Assembly: GCA_963965975.1 (NCBI GenBank)
Contig: OZ014421.1
Coordinates: forward strand, 191,001-255,000
Length of the DNA: 64,000 bases
Direction of reading: 5' to 3'
Source: Xestospongia bergquistia
Lineage: Eukaryota; Porifera; Demospongiae; Haplosclerida; Petrosiidae
In this document: piece by piece, positions 24,410 to 41,435 of the stretch
Layout: every line of letters starts with the position of its first letter
Position numbering within the stretch: the first letter of the stretch is position 1
The notes under the pieces: model-generated
Seen by the model: only the letters and a program-made list of their open reading frames with translations
Told to the model about the DNA's origin: nothing
Databases searched by the model: none
Translations under genes and position numbers: made by a program

Positions 24410-25175
24410 ATGGAAAGCGAGTATGTGAAGCAGACAGTAGGACCTGCCTTAGCTTTGGGACTGGCCGAGATTGCTCTTCTTCGACCTACAGACCCGATAG
24501 AGTATCTCGGATTGTGGCTACTGAATCATAAGAAAAATTTACAAGAAGCTTCTCAAAAGGTATGGAGTGAAGCCTCTCACAATGACCACTCTGAATTAAG
24601 AACACTCTCTATATTGAGGACACTTGCTCTAGTCCCATACTAATACTTTAGTGTATTATACAACCTCTATATTGAGGACACTTGTTCTAGTCCCATACTA
24701 ATACTTTAGTGTATTATATAACCTCTATATTGAGGACACTTGTTCTAGTCCCATACTAATACTTTAGTGTATTAATACAACCTCTATATTGAGGACACCT
24801 CTATGTTAAGGATAGGCATTTTTCAACCCACTGTGTAACTTAGCAACCATATCAGTGAGTGTTAATTTGCGTATTTTTCATATTCCACTAAAACCCTCTT
24901 AAGTAGGAGTGGTCTGTACAAAGAGGGGACCTATTTTAGTAGTACATACAATATATATAATACTTGCACTTTATTAGACAAAGGAACTTGTACAAGAAGT
25001 CACTATAACAGACATTCAAGAGACAACAATAGAAGAGCCACACATTCCACAACCAGAGCCTGTACTAACAGTATCTGACAAGCCAGAAGAAACCCACACA
25101 ACTAACCTCACCACGTCAAGACCAGGATCTAAGCTAAGTCGGATTGATGAAGGTGATGAAATAAATGATGATTGA
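24410..25175 (+). CDS. DYDC1: DPY30-domain protein, DYDC1-like
   Basis: Two exons, 24410-24559 and 24978-25175, giving 115 aa. Residues 1-43 (MESEYVKQTVGPALALG, then LAEIALLRPTDPIEYLG and LWLLNHKKN) match the N-terminus of vertebrate DYDC1/DYDC2, which holds a DPY30-type dimerisation motif, and the C-terminal SKLSRIDEGDE resembles the DYDC1 tail. The middle glutamate/glutamine-rich helix of vertebrate DYDC1 is shorter here. DPY30 motifs dock helices in COMPASS and in ciliary radial-spoke complexes; DYDC proteins are linked to cilia/sperm. Follows ACSL by 186 bp on the same strand, and its end faces NDUFA9 with only 67 bp between stops. The intron is filled by a 58-bp repeat element. Confidence 0.82.
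24596..24825 (+). repeat. 58-bp tandem repeat element in DYDC1 intron
   Basis: About three and a half units followed by the family tail ACCTCTATGTTAAGGATAGG. Confidence 0.85.
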
Positions 25176-25242
25176 TCAGTTAATGTACACTGACTCTATT
25201 TTATATCTCATTTTAATAAACTGTCTCAGATATTGTGTCACT

Positions 25243-27503
25243 CTATTGGTTTAATTCATCTATTGGTTTGTTGAAGTGTATGAATTGACGATAACGCCGT
25301 AGGATGGTCAGTGCTGCTTCTTCGACTGTTATAGGAATAACTCCAAGATCTTCTAAACCTGGTAGATCTCCTGTAGGTTTCTCTGTGAGATGGAGCTGTA
25401 AGAGAGAGAGAGAAAGAGAGAAAGTTACTGCATAGTGGTAACTGGCTAACGGCCTACCCTAGTCAATATGTCTCTAGTGAGGTAAGGAATAAATGGTGAT
25501 TGTTCCAGACACCAGGCAGCAAATCTGAAAACAAAGTTACACATATTATTGCTAAGGTAGCAATCACTTACCTGAACAATGGTCTTGGAGGATTGGTCGG
25601 TTTAAATTCTCTATGCATTACACGATAGAGATACTCTACTAGATCCAGTAAGAGATATTCTTTAGGTCTGTAGTAAAACAGACATTATTTATCAGGAGCT
25701 ATAGTCTAACTGACTCCAGTATTATTAATCTTTATACAATATAAGAGGATACCCCCTTATTTCGGTGCAGATATCATGTTCTTGGGATATTATAGTGTCT
25801 ATGTAGTGTATTTTCTCAACTAGACCTGTAGCTTAAATGGTATAGCATCCGATAAGTAATTGAAAGGTGCTAAGTTCAAATCCTGGGAAGGTACTTTTTC
25901 ACTAAAGTGAGCCATGATGTCTGAGGATTTGAACTATCCACCTGATTAATAATAATGTGTACCAAGAACATAATATCTACTATAGACTAGTACTATAGTC
26001 AAGGTTGTTGGATGATAATGGTTGCTTGCTGCTATGTTACCATGGCAATGTTGCTTGGTGATATATATATATATATGCTGTTGTTAAGGCGATGGTTACT
26101 TACCCCACAAACTCATACAGCACCCCTCGAGTAGAAGGGTCTGAGATGATATTAACTACACCTTTAGCAATGTCTGTCACAGCTACAGGTAGCTTATAAG
26201 TTTGAAGACCTTGATATTGCATTGGTACAATTCCAAAGGGGAAGATCCTAAGACTTGCATAATAATTAAAATAACGATCTTCATGACCAAAAGTAGCTGC
26301 AGGTCTGATGATAGTAGCATCCGGAAAAGCATTTCTTACGGCAATTTCTCCTTCAGCCTAGAGAGTATTGTCATAGAGTAACATCATATGATAGTATTAA
26401 AACCTTTGACTTAAGAAACTTTGAAGGGGAGTCAGGATTTGCTCCGAGAGCTGAGAAATGAATGAGTCTTTTTACTCCAGCCTTCCTGCTAGCCTCAGCA
26501 ATTACTTTAGCTCCTTCAACATGGACATCATGAAACTTGAAATTTCTATAGAGAGTATAAAGAGCAAATGGATAAATAGTTGAATAAATGGATCAATAGA
26601 TGATTAAATTGATAAGATCTTACTAACCTTGTTTCGTAGTCTCTACCAATAAGATTAATAACAACATTAGAGTACTCAACAGCTTTAGCAATAGACTCTG
26701 TATCTCTCAAATTATAACTCTATAAGAAAGAACAACAAGGAATATACAGGGACACCTTCTATATCAAGGACACCTTTACACTAAGGACAGCGTCCTATAG
26801 TGTCCACTATAAACTCACTGGAAAGATAACTTGTCCTAGATCACCCATTGGTCTTAGATGTCGATAATCATGTTCATCTCCTCGATATGGAGCTATAATT
26901 TGAGAACCTATCCGACCTTAAAAGTAGTGACATCATTATTAGGTCATCTTATTGTGGGCGTACCTAATCTGTTGGCTATGTAACGACCAAAGAATCCTGT
27001 AGCTCCAAATATTGTCACGACAACGCCACTAAATGAGGAACGTCCTCCTGTGCCACGACGAGCATCAGAGCTTACCCATCTCTGAAATATAAAGCATTTA
27101 AATAGAATAAATCTATTATATTTTATATAGATACTCACAGTTTGAAATGGGACTTGATTTTGAGCAGCTGTTAAACTCACCCTTGAACCTTCTAAAGTAA
27201 AAATGCTCTTAATAATGGTCATATAGTGGAACATCTTTTATAGTGGACACTATCGGACACTGTTATTAGTATAGGGATATCCTCAATATAGAGGTTGTAT
27301 AATACACTAAAGTATTAGTATGGGACTAGAACAAGTGTCCTCAATATAGAGGTTGTATAATACACTAAAGTATTAGTATGGGACTAGAACAAGTGTCTTT
27401 AATATAGAAGGTGTCCTTTATAAAAGGTTCCATTGTACTTACCAGATGCTTTTAGCCATAGAGAAGATATTGATCTTATTTGTAACTGAGATACAGCAGC
27501 CAT
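25243..27503 (-). CDS. NDUFA9: NADH dehydrogenase 1 alpha subcomplex subunit 9
   Basis: Accessory subunit of mitochondrial complex I with an NAD(P)-binding Rossmann fold. Ten exons: 27503-27443, 27191-27139, 27081-26964, 26916-26819, 26719-26628, 26545-26404, 26357-26104, 25667-25572, 25524-25458, 25395-25243; total 377 aa, the same length as the human protein. Residues 1-35 are Arg/Ser-rich like a mitochondrial presequence; GATGFFG at 64-70 is the dinucleotide-binding loop; [19 protein letters not shown] and [15 protein letters not shown] follow as in vertebrates; [13 protein letters not shown] and the [15 protein letters not shown] segment are also family hallmarks. Head-to-head with NUDT21 (85 bp apart). 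Confidence 0.95.
25823..25899 (+). other. tRNA-like sequence with Pol III A and B boxes
   Basis: TAGCTTAAATGG (25829-25840) matches the A-box consensus and GTTCAAATCC (25874-25883) the B-box, at tRNA-like spacing, followed by TTTTT at 25895-25899. Acceptor and anticodon stems pair poorly and the base before the anticodon is not T, so it is more likely a tRNA-derived SINE head or decayed tRNA than a working tRNA. Inside NDUFA9 intron 7, antisense to that gene. Confidence 0.5.
26742..26815 (+). repeat. Short member of the 58-bp/MITE family, no internal repeats
   Basis: Contains only the terminal parts: GGGACACCTTCTATATCAAGG ... TTACACTAAGGACAGCGTCC and the end word AGTGTCCACTATAAACTC. In NDUFA9 intron 4. 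Confidence 0.5.
27222..27440 (-). mobile_element. MITE with pogo/Tc1-type ends and two 58-bp units
   Basis: Best-preserved copy of the family. Left end TATAGTGGAACATCTTTTAT and right end in reverse complement TACAATGGAACCTTTTATAA agree at most positions, and both go on into TAGTGGACAC / AAGGACAC. The ends start with TA, as expected for a TA target duplication of Tc1/mariner/pogo elements. The middle holds two 58-bp units. In NDUFA9 intron 1; no coding capacity. Confidence 0.75.
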
Positions 27504-28906
<1,403 letters not shown>

Positions 28907-29404
28907 TATGTATATTGTCAAAGATGACATCTTATCACATCACATATATCATTTGATGGGTCATATCTGTACATATTAACTGGGATATGTGCACAATATA
29001 GGTTAATACATTTATTGTAGGCAGTGTCTAATGTTGGTAATAGAACTCTGTATTTTAATGGAATTTAATACTATATCCCAGACCCTATACCTCAAACATC
29101 GGAACCTATATGTAGTAATTTCACATTAAAGTATTGTTCATTGCTGGTACTCGAGACACTGCCATTATTGTATTAGCATTTATGCCTAAGGTCTTATAGG
29201 AATAATTAGGGGGTGTGGTTTCCTAAAGTATATACTGTATAAAGCTATATGACCAAAGCTGCACTGCCATGTGCTTTTAATATTATTCAATAGGTCATGT
29301 TTCTATTAACAATATTAACATGCTTTACTTATTAAATCAATAACTTGGTATATTAACAGTTTTAAAGTGTATATATGTAGCAGTAAGTAGGTAGCTTTCT
29401 ACAT
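28907..29404. other. Intergenic, convergent 3' ends
   Basis: About 500 bp between the stops of NUDT21 and the first DsbA-fold gene. No gene or repeat recognised. Confidence 0.6.
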
Positions 29405-30628
29405 TCATGGATTTTGCATCAGATAATCAATACATTTGCTCCATTCATCAATGGTGAAATCAGAAGCATTAGGACAATGGACTCCATTGATTATAAACAT
29501 GGGTGTTCCAGTAATACCACGATGAGCAGCATACTTCCAAGCATAGCGAGATCTACGAACTATGACGTCATCATCAAATCCTTTTAACACACTGTATAGG
29601 GAACAGAGATGGAATGATTAATACAATCAAAAAGGACCTGTCCTAATTACAGGGGCTTCCTCATTATTATAGAGAGGTTCTATAATGTTATCAGTCTTAC
29701 GTTGATGAAGACACTTTTGTATTGGCTTCTGTGAAGAGTGCTATCTTCTGCTTAACTTGAGGCTCAGTTAAATCAACAGCACCTTCTAGAAATTCTATAA
29801 AGAAAAGAATAAAATATATTAATAGACAGTAATAATAAATATGAATGATCTCACGATCTTGATCTTCAAATGCAGCATCAAGATAGTTTTCAAAGTTAAG
29901 ATATGATACATTTCTCACTACTTCTCCAGCTTGTTGCATAAAGTAAGCATTGTGATGATATCTGTATGGATGGATAGATGGATGAATGGATGCATAAATA
30001 AATAGATAGATAGATGAATGAATAGATGAATGGATGGATGTAGTTATCATGAATTTATTAAACTCACGGTAGTGGGAATATATGGACCAATATTTTAACA
30101 GGTTTTCCAGTATAAGCTGTACGTACCTGTAAATATATATTATATTCAAAGAACAAATTATTAATAGTATATAATAAGAGAATACCTGTTTTAATGTGGG
30201 ATAATTGGCTTTAGAACCATCACACAAGCTATATCATAAGATATACACTATAAGATGAGGCTACTTGTAGACTTACTGATCATAAAATGCTTCCACAACT
30301 ACTTCTGGCTCTCCTGTAGAAGACTGAAACACATATCCTGAAATAAAAGAATATAACATTAAAGTAAGGACATCTACCTAAAGTGAACCTCTCATATAGT
30401 ATATTATATTGGTCATTTATTGCTATATATTGAGGACACCTCTAAACTAAGAAAAGGTATTATATATATTCACAATAAGAGGTTGAATTGACTTCTCTGG
30501 ACTATTATATTACTGATACATTCAGCAGTGAAGTGGGACAACATACCTGGAGGTCGTGAAGGAATTGGTGTTTGAGAAAGAACCAGACCAGTAAAACAAA
30601 GAGTCAAAAACAACTTGAGTAAGGCCAT
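29405..30628 (-). CDS. Secreted DsbA/thioredoxin-fold protein, copy A
   Basis: Seven exons on the minus strand: 30628-30547, 30337-30277, 30228-30186, 30126-30068, 29961-29855, 29794-29701, 29591-29405, giving 210 aa. Residues 1-18 are a signal peptide (MALLKLFLTLCFTGLVLS). VVVEAFYDHLCDGSKANY takes the place where DsbA-like proteins carry their CxxC; only the first cysteine remains, so ordinary disulfide exchange is doubtful. GITGTPMFIING near residues 175-187 is the cis-Pro loop typical of the DsbA fold. I know of secreted eukaryotic relatives only as 'thioredoxin-like fold' proteins without assigned function. Tandem paralogue of the gene at 30805-31960, with the same exon structure. Confidence 0.8.
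29958..30055. repeat. Imperfect GGAT/GAAT tetranucleotide repeat
   Basis: In intron 4 of DsbA-fold copy A; longer here than in the same intron of copy B (31348-31382). Confidence 0.8.
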
Positions 30629-30804
30629 GATACCTCAGAAATACTGACAAGTAGTAAGCCCTCACATGTACTTGTTAATTTAATGAAGCACTTTTGTGAA
30701 CTTTGGTAACTTATAAATGCATTTCCATAACCAATGAATTTATTATAACAGTTTTAAAGTATATATATATAGCAGTAAGTATTGTAACAAGTAGCTTTCT
30801 ACAT

Positions 30805-31960
30805 TCATGGATTTTGCATCAGATTATCAATACATTTGGTCCATTCTTCAATGGTAAAATCAGAAGCATCAGGATAATGGACTCCATTGATTATAAATTG
30901 AGGTGTGCCAGTAATACCACGATGAGCAGCATACTTCCAAGCATAGCGAGATCTACGAACTATGACACCATCATCAAATCCTTTTAACACACTATAGGGA
31001 ACAGAGATGGAATGATTAATACAATCAAAAAGGGACATGTCCTAATTAAAGGGGCTTCCTCATTATTATAGAGAGGTTCTGTTATGTTATCAGTCTTACG
31101 TTGATGAAGACACTTCTGTATTGGCTTCTGTAAAGAGTGCTATCTTCTGCTTAACTAGAGGCTCAGTTAAATCAACAGCACCTTCTAGAAATTCTATAAA
31201 GAAAAGAATAAAATATATTAATAGACAATAATGAATGGTCTCACGATCTTGATCTTCAAATGCAGCATCAAGATAGTTTTCAAAGTTAAGATATGATATA
31301 TTTCTCACTACTTCTCCAGCTTGTTGCATAAAGTAAGCATTGTGATGATATCTGTATGGATGGATAGATGGATGAATGGATCCAGTTATTATGAATTTAA
31401 ACTCACGGTAGTGGGAATATATGAATCAATATTTTAACAGGTTTTCCAGTATAAGCTGTACGTACCTATAAATATATATTATATTCAAAGAACAAGCTAT
31501 TAATAGTATATAACGAGACAATACCTGTATTAATGTGGGATAATTGGCTTTAGAGTCATCACACAAGCTATATCATAAGATATATATTATAGGACGAGGG
31601 TACTTGTAGACTTACTGATCATAAAATGCTTCCACAACTACTTCTGGCTCTCCTGTAGAAGACTGAAACACATATCCTGAAGTAAAAGAATATAATATTA
31701 AAGTATGGAGATCTGTCTAAAGTGAACCTCTCATATAGAATATTATATTGTTCAGTTATTGCTATATATTGAGGACACCTCTAAACTAAGAAAAGGTATT
31801 ATATATATTTACAACTAAAGAGATTGTCTCTGGACTATTATATTATTGATCCACTCAGCAGTGAAGTGGACAACTAACCTGGAGGTCGTGTAGGAATTGG
31901 TGTTTGAGAAAGAACCAGACCAGTAAAACAAAGAGTCAAAAGTAAGTTGAGTAAGGCCAT
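30805..31960 (-). CDS. Secreted DsbA/thioredoxin-fold protein, copy B
   Basis: Exons 31960-31879, 31676-31616, 31567-31525, 31465-31407, 31351-31245, 31193-31100, 30991-30805, also 210 aa. Exon lengths are identical to copy A in all seven exons and the proteins differ at few residues (for example CDDSK against CDGSK, GTPQFIING against GTPMFIING). Signal peptide MALLNLLLTLCFTGLVLS. Same loss of the second active-site cysteine and same cis-Pro loop. Introns are still well alignable, so the duplication is recent. Upstream, PDSS1 ends 160 bp away on the same strand. Confidence 0.8.
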
Positions 31961-32120
31961 GATACCTCAGAAATGCTGACAAGTAGTAAACTCTCACAAG
32001 TACTTGTTAATTTAATGAAGCACTTTTGTGAACTTTGGTAACTTATAAATACATTTCTATAACCAATGAATCTTATCAAGTGAAACATGTGAGTGATGAC
32101 CTTTATAATAATAATATTCA

Positions 32121-33971
<1,851 letters not shown>

Positions 33972-34033
33972 GTGGGTGGGCGTGGCTCATAAATCTTCAC
34001 TTAATTAATTATAGCCACATCCCCTCTGGAACA
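33972..34033. promoter_or_regulatory. Divergent promoter, PDSS1 / OSTC
   Basis: Only 62 bp between the two start codons. Contains GGGCGTGGCT near 33977 and TTAATTAATTA near 34000. Confidence 0.5.
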
Positions 34034-34587
34034 ATGGAGTACCTTTATCGTCTCCCTTTTTATTTTTTACAAGCTCCTCAAGTTCGAGTTAAGAAACCAT
34101 CATTTATAAAAGCCCCATCAGCAACTGTAGTATTTGGCATCATCTTGTTATCCTATTTTCTGGTAACTGGTGGAGTTATTTATGATGTCATTGTAGAACC
34201 ACCTTCGATTGGTTCAACTACAGATGAATTTGGTCATAGCAAGCCTGTAGCCTTTATGCAGGTTAATATATAGTATTGTATTCTAATGTATTGTTCTGTC
34301 TCTCTCTCTCTTAGTATCGAGTTAATGGACAATATATTATGGAGGGTTTAGCGTCCAGTTTCTTGTTCACTCTTGGAGGTCTCGGTTTTATTCTTTTAGA
34401 ACGAGGCAATTCTCCTGGTCTATCTCGATTTAATCGGATTATGTTATTGGGCTTTGGATTTTTCAGTGTTATCATTTCGTTCTTCGCTTGTCGAGTCTTT
34501 ATGACTATGAAATTACCGTGAGTTTGCCCCTATTTATTTTAATAATTATTTATTTTATTATCATTATTTAGGGGTTATTTGAGGTGA
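34034..34587 (+). CDS. OSTC: Oligosaccharyltransferase complex subunit OSTC (DC2)
   Basis: Small membrane subunit that links the STT3A oligosaccharyltransferase to the ER translocon. Exons 34034-34261, 34315-34517 and 34572-34587; 148 aa, human 149. N-terminal [20 protein letters not shown], then three hydrophobic spans (about 32-52, 83-103, 115-135) and the terminal MKLPGYLR, all as in animal OSTC. The last exon encodes only five residues. Confidence 0.95.
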
Positions 34588-34828
34588 TACATGTGTTACC
34601 ATGGCAACAATAACTTACTTTCTCTGTACATTTTATGAATAATAAAGTTATGTTACATGTGGTCTTTTAAGTTTACGGACGTATACGGAAACATTCTGAA
34701 ATTTGTATGGAAATGAAATCGTACTAAAATTAATTAAATATTCCGTATATTTAATGGGTGTCGTCTTTTACTGATTGGTCAGTTTTGAAACTACTGGCTC
34801 CAAATTTGAGTGTGAAAAACCAGAGATT

Positions 34829-37964
<3,136 letters not shown>

Positions 37965-38110
37965 AAATCAACTCAACGTTATATAATTAGAAACATTGTG
38001 TTATCAGTATTAGAGGTTAAAAACTAACTTCTCTAAAATACTGATATATTGTGTACATTATTGAGAATTAGAACTTAAGTTTTTGTAAAAATTGTTTTGT
38101 AATTAAATAT

Positions 38111-39065
38111 TTATAGTTTACTTGGTGGTAGTGTTTCTTTCCATCCACATAACATGTCAGCTACAACATGTAGTCTGTCTTGTCCCCATATTGGACGACT
38201 ACCATTGACTTGAAATGTTGGGACACCACATGCTCCTTCATCCTCAGCTCTTAAAAGAGAAGAGAGAAGAATTATTTCTCTTACTTTTTATCTACATGTT
38301 CTTTGTATATGTGTGTGTCTTCTCTTTCTCTCCTTTAATATCCATCTCCTCTGTTGCTATGGTTACTGTTGCCATGGTTACTTACTTCTTTGTGTTAGCT
38401 GTTAGCTGATCCTTTATAGATTGTGTGTTTGCTTTCTCTATTAATTCAGTACTAGGAAATCCATGAAATGTCAGAACATTTTTTAACACCTAAAAAGAAG
38501 AAACAAGGATTGTATTAGAGGTAAGTAAATCTAAATTTTATAATAAGTATTTAAAATTTTTCTTTACCTCAGGATCACCAATATTCTTATTTTCTTCCCA
38601 TGCTGCTCGATCTTAAAAAAGTAATGTTATTACCTCATACTTAAAGGCCTAAGAAACTTACATAATATCTTTATCAGTTTAGGGTCACAACCTGAAGCTA
38701 GTGTCACTCGTAGTGGTAGCACTGTTCGTATTGGAAAGCTTTCAGGCCATTGAATAGGCCTCTTAGCAACTTCATTAGCAAAATGACTTAATTCCCAAGA
38801 CAAATATTGGCGTTTTGCTTCAGCAAAAACTGCCCCAGGTATCTAATGATACAACAATGTAGTTGTATATAGTAAGTAGAAAAGAATATATGTACCTGTG
38901 GAGTGCCAATGTTTTTAAACAAGGCTCCCAGGAGGATTGGTACATAATGAACTCGAACAGATACTGGAGATACACTTTGTATTGTGCTTTCGAGTAACTC
39001 ATTGCCTATGAAACTCCATGGACTAGAATAGTCAAAGTAGAAGGTTAGATCTGCTTGGCCACCCT

Positions 39066-39114
<49 letters not shown>

Positions 39115-40201
39115 AGGGAGAGGGAGAGAGAGATGATCGTCTTTCCTAGTGAACTTACTTGAGGAGGTGGTGTAGCTAGTCTCTCAGGTAGAGCATCTTT
39201 CCTACCCAACATTCTCTCTACTAAAAACAGCCGATCAACTCCCCAAAATAACTGATTATTAACATAAAAACTATAAAAAAATTAAAAAAATTAAAAGGAA
39301 GAAATTAATTTACCCTGGAACTCCAAATGCTCCTCTATTACCAGCCTCTTCAGTATTATTCTTAAGTAATTGTGAACAACCTGAGTTAGTAGCCATTTTA
39401 ACAACATCAAGATCTTTTATCACTGTATCAACAACAGCCTGTATTTCATCATGTTCCTCCATGTCTCTACCTTCTTGCCAATAAGCCTAATGTCCCAAAG
39501 TGTTCAATATATTGTATGTTAAGTAAAGTAACTGACTTTATAGAATGCTTTTGATAATGTTATTCTTGTTTCCTGGTCATCAATACCAGCTAGTATTCTC
39601 ATTGCATGGAGTGTCTTTTGTGGGTGGTGATGTGGAGTATTAAAGGGGACACCATAACGATAGGCCTGTCTCTCAAAATCTAAAAAGGGGAATAGGACTC
39701 ATAACCATTATGAACACAAGAGGAACCTTCCATAAAGGACATACTCTATACTTAGGACACTTGTTCTAGTCCTGGTATTATACAAGGACACCTCTGTACT
39801 AAGAACAAGGTCCTAAAGTATCTTGCTGTCCAATATAGACTCTCCTAGTCACTATACCTTCATTGACAATTATGACTTTTGCTGCAGCCATAACATCCAT
39901 TGCAGAACCATCTTTTCCTTGAGGAGCATCTACAACTTTATATAAACCACCTACATAGGGATAGTCCAATAAAACTAGTTGAACTCTGTCTCCCATCACT
40001 TCAGTCCTCACACTTAACATTACTTAACTTCAAGTCCTATCAAGTACTAAAGCTACCATGCTACAACTCCCTCTCTTACTTACCCAGCAGTACTGGTCTC
40101 CAATGTACTTTACCTCCAGCTCTGGAGACTGCAGCTTCAACTATATGACTAGCCATATAGGCAAAAGGACAGACTATATCATAATAAAAGATAACAGCCA
40201 T
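38111..40201 (-). CDS. Double-domain GST-kappa / DsbA-fold isomerase-like protein
   Basis: Ten exons on the minus strand: 40201-40084, 39950-39858, 39679-39537, 39486-39314, 39270-39159, 39063-38896, 38842-38662, 38611-38568, 38489-38386, 38249-38111; 424 aa, about twice the usual 200-226 aa of GST kappa or 2-hydroxychromene-2-carboxylate isomerase. Domain 1 (about 1-212): FYYDIVCPFAYMASHIVEAA at the active-site strand, GGLYKVVDAPQGKDGSAMDV, and GAFGVPGFYVNNQLFWGVDR, the cis-Pro and glutathione-site segment. Domain 2 (about 214-424) repeats the plan: FYFDYSSPWSFIGNELLE, then CGVPTFQVNGSRPIWGQDRL. The catalytic Ser of the family sits in the SSPWSF segment of domain 2; domain 1 has Cys there. 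Start codons of this gene and the EXOSC8 5' exon face each other. Confidence 0.85.
39067..39132. repeat. (AG)n microsatellite
   Basis: On the coding (minus) strand this is a (CT)n tract leading into the CACTCAG acceptor of exon 6 of the GST-kappa-like gene. Confidence 0.9.
39718..39832 (+). repeat. Short 58-bp family element
   Basis: Left end AGAGGAACCTTCCATAAAGG, one incomplete unit, then the GGACACCTCTGTACTAAG tail. In intron 2 of the GST-kappa-like gene. Confidence 0.7.
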
Positions 40202-40396
40202 TTTTACTTGTTAGTAAGTGGGTGGGGCTGATAGCTACCACGTGGAGTGATTAGATGGAGCTAGATTTTAGGTAAAATGTCTATATACCATTAGAATAAT
40301 CTCTCGTTCTTTAAGGTTGTTGTTTCCTGATGACTTCCTGACAGGACTACTGGTTAGTGTATTAGGTCTATAAACATTTGTACATATGACCCTTAG

Positions 40397-41394
40397 GATG
40401 AAGGTCTCAGAGAAGATGGGCGGAGAATTGATCAAGCTAGGACAGCCACTATTAATACAGGTATGGTTATATCTTGGAAGAATGTATATAGAGGTTGTAT
40501 AATACACTAAAGTATTAGTATGGGACTAGAACAAGTGTCCTCAATATAGAGGTTGTATAATACACTAAAGTATTAGTATGGGACTAGAACAAGTGTCCTC
40601 AATATAGAGATTGTATAATACACTAAAGTTTTAGTATGGGACTAGAACAAGTGTCCTTAATATAGAGGTTGTATAATACACTAAAGTATTAGTATGGGAC
40701 TAGAACAAGTATCTTTAATATAAAGGATGTCATTAATTCATATTGTCCTAATAAGTGGTTCTATTATATTATATTTTAGGATCCATCAGTACTGCTAATG
40801 GTTCATCTTTAGTCAAGATAGGTAATACTTGTGCTATGTGCGGTATTCAAGCAGTTAAGTAATATTTCATTAGTTTAATTAATTATAATTGATGACAGGA
40901 GCTCTGTAATCCACCTCAAATGTCACCTAATGAAGGATATATAGGTAACTTATGTATTAAGTGTATATATTATATAATTTTTTATAGTTTTAAATGTTGA
41001 TTATTCTCCTGTTGCTACTGGAGGTAAAGTAATAAAAGAAATGTCTTCCACTTTTGTTTCTCAAACAATACAAGATATATTATTGAGGTAGAAATAATAG
41101 ATCATTAATATAATTGTATAATATAATGGAAAATATTGTAAGAAAGTACTTGATTGCTAAATTGTTTTACTTGATGTATATATATATATACTGAAGTATC
41201 TAAGTCTGTTGAAGAGTGCTCAATATCGTTTAGACAGCGGGTTAGAACAGAATTAAAAGACAAAAGAACAGAGCTCTTGCTATGTTGCTGTTACTCCAAG
41301 TTTTACGTGTTATGCGATCATCAAACAGATAACGTGTGGAACTTGGAGTAACAGCAACATAGCGAGAGCTCTGTTCTTTTGTCCTTTAATTCTG

Positions 41395-41435
<41 letters not shown>

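Noticed and set aside
25823-25894. Functional tRNA gene
   Set aside because: Acceptor, anticodon and T stems each have mismatches and the expected T before the anticodon is absent; kept only as a tRNA-like sequence.
26944-27234. 96-aa frame in NDUFA9
   Set aside because: Read-through of exons 2-3 and the intron between them; the spliced model restores the family sequence and human length.
30703-30987. 94-aa plus-strand frame
   Set aside because: Antisense of the last exon of DsbA-fold copy B.
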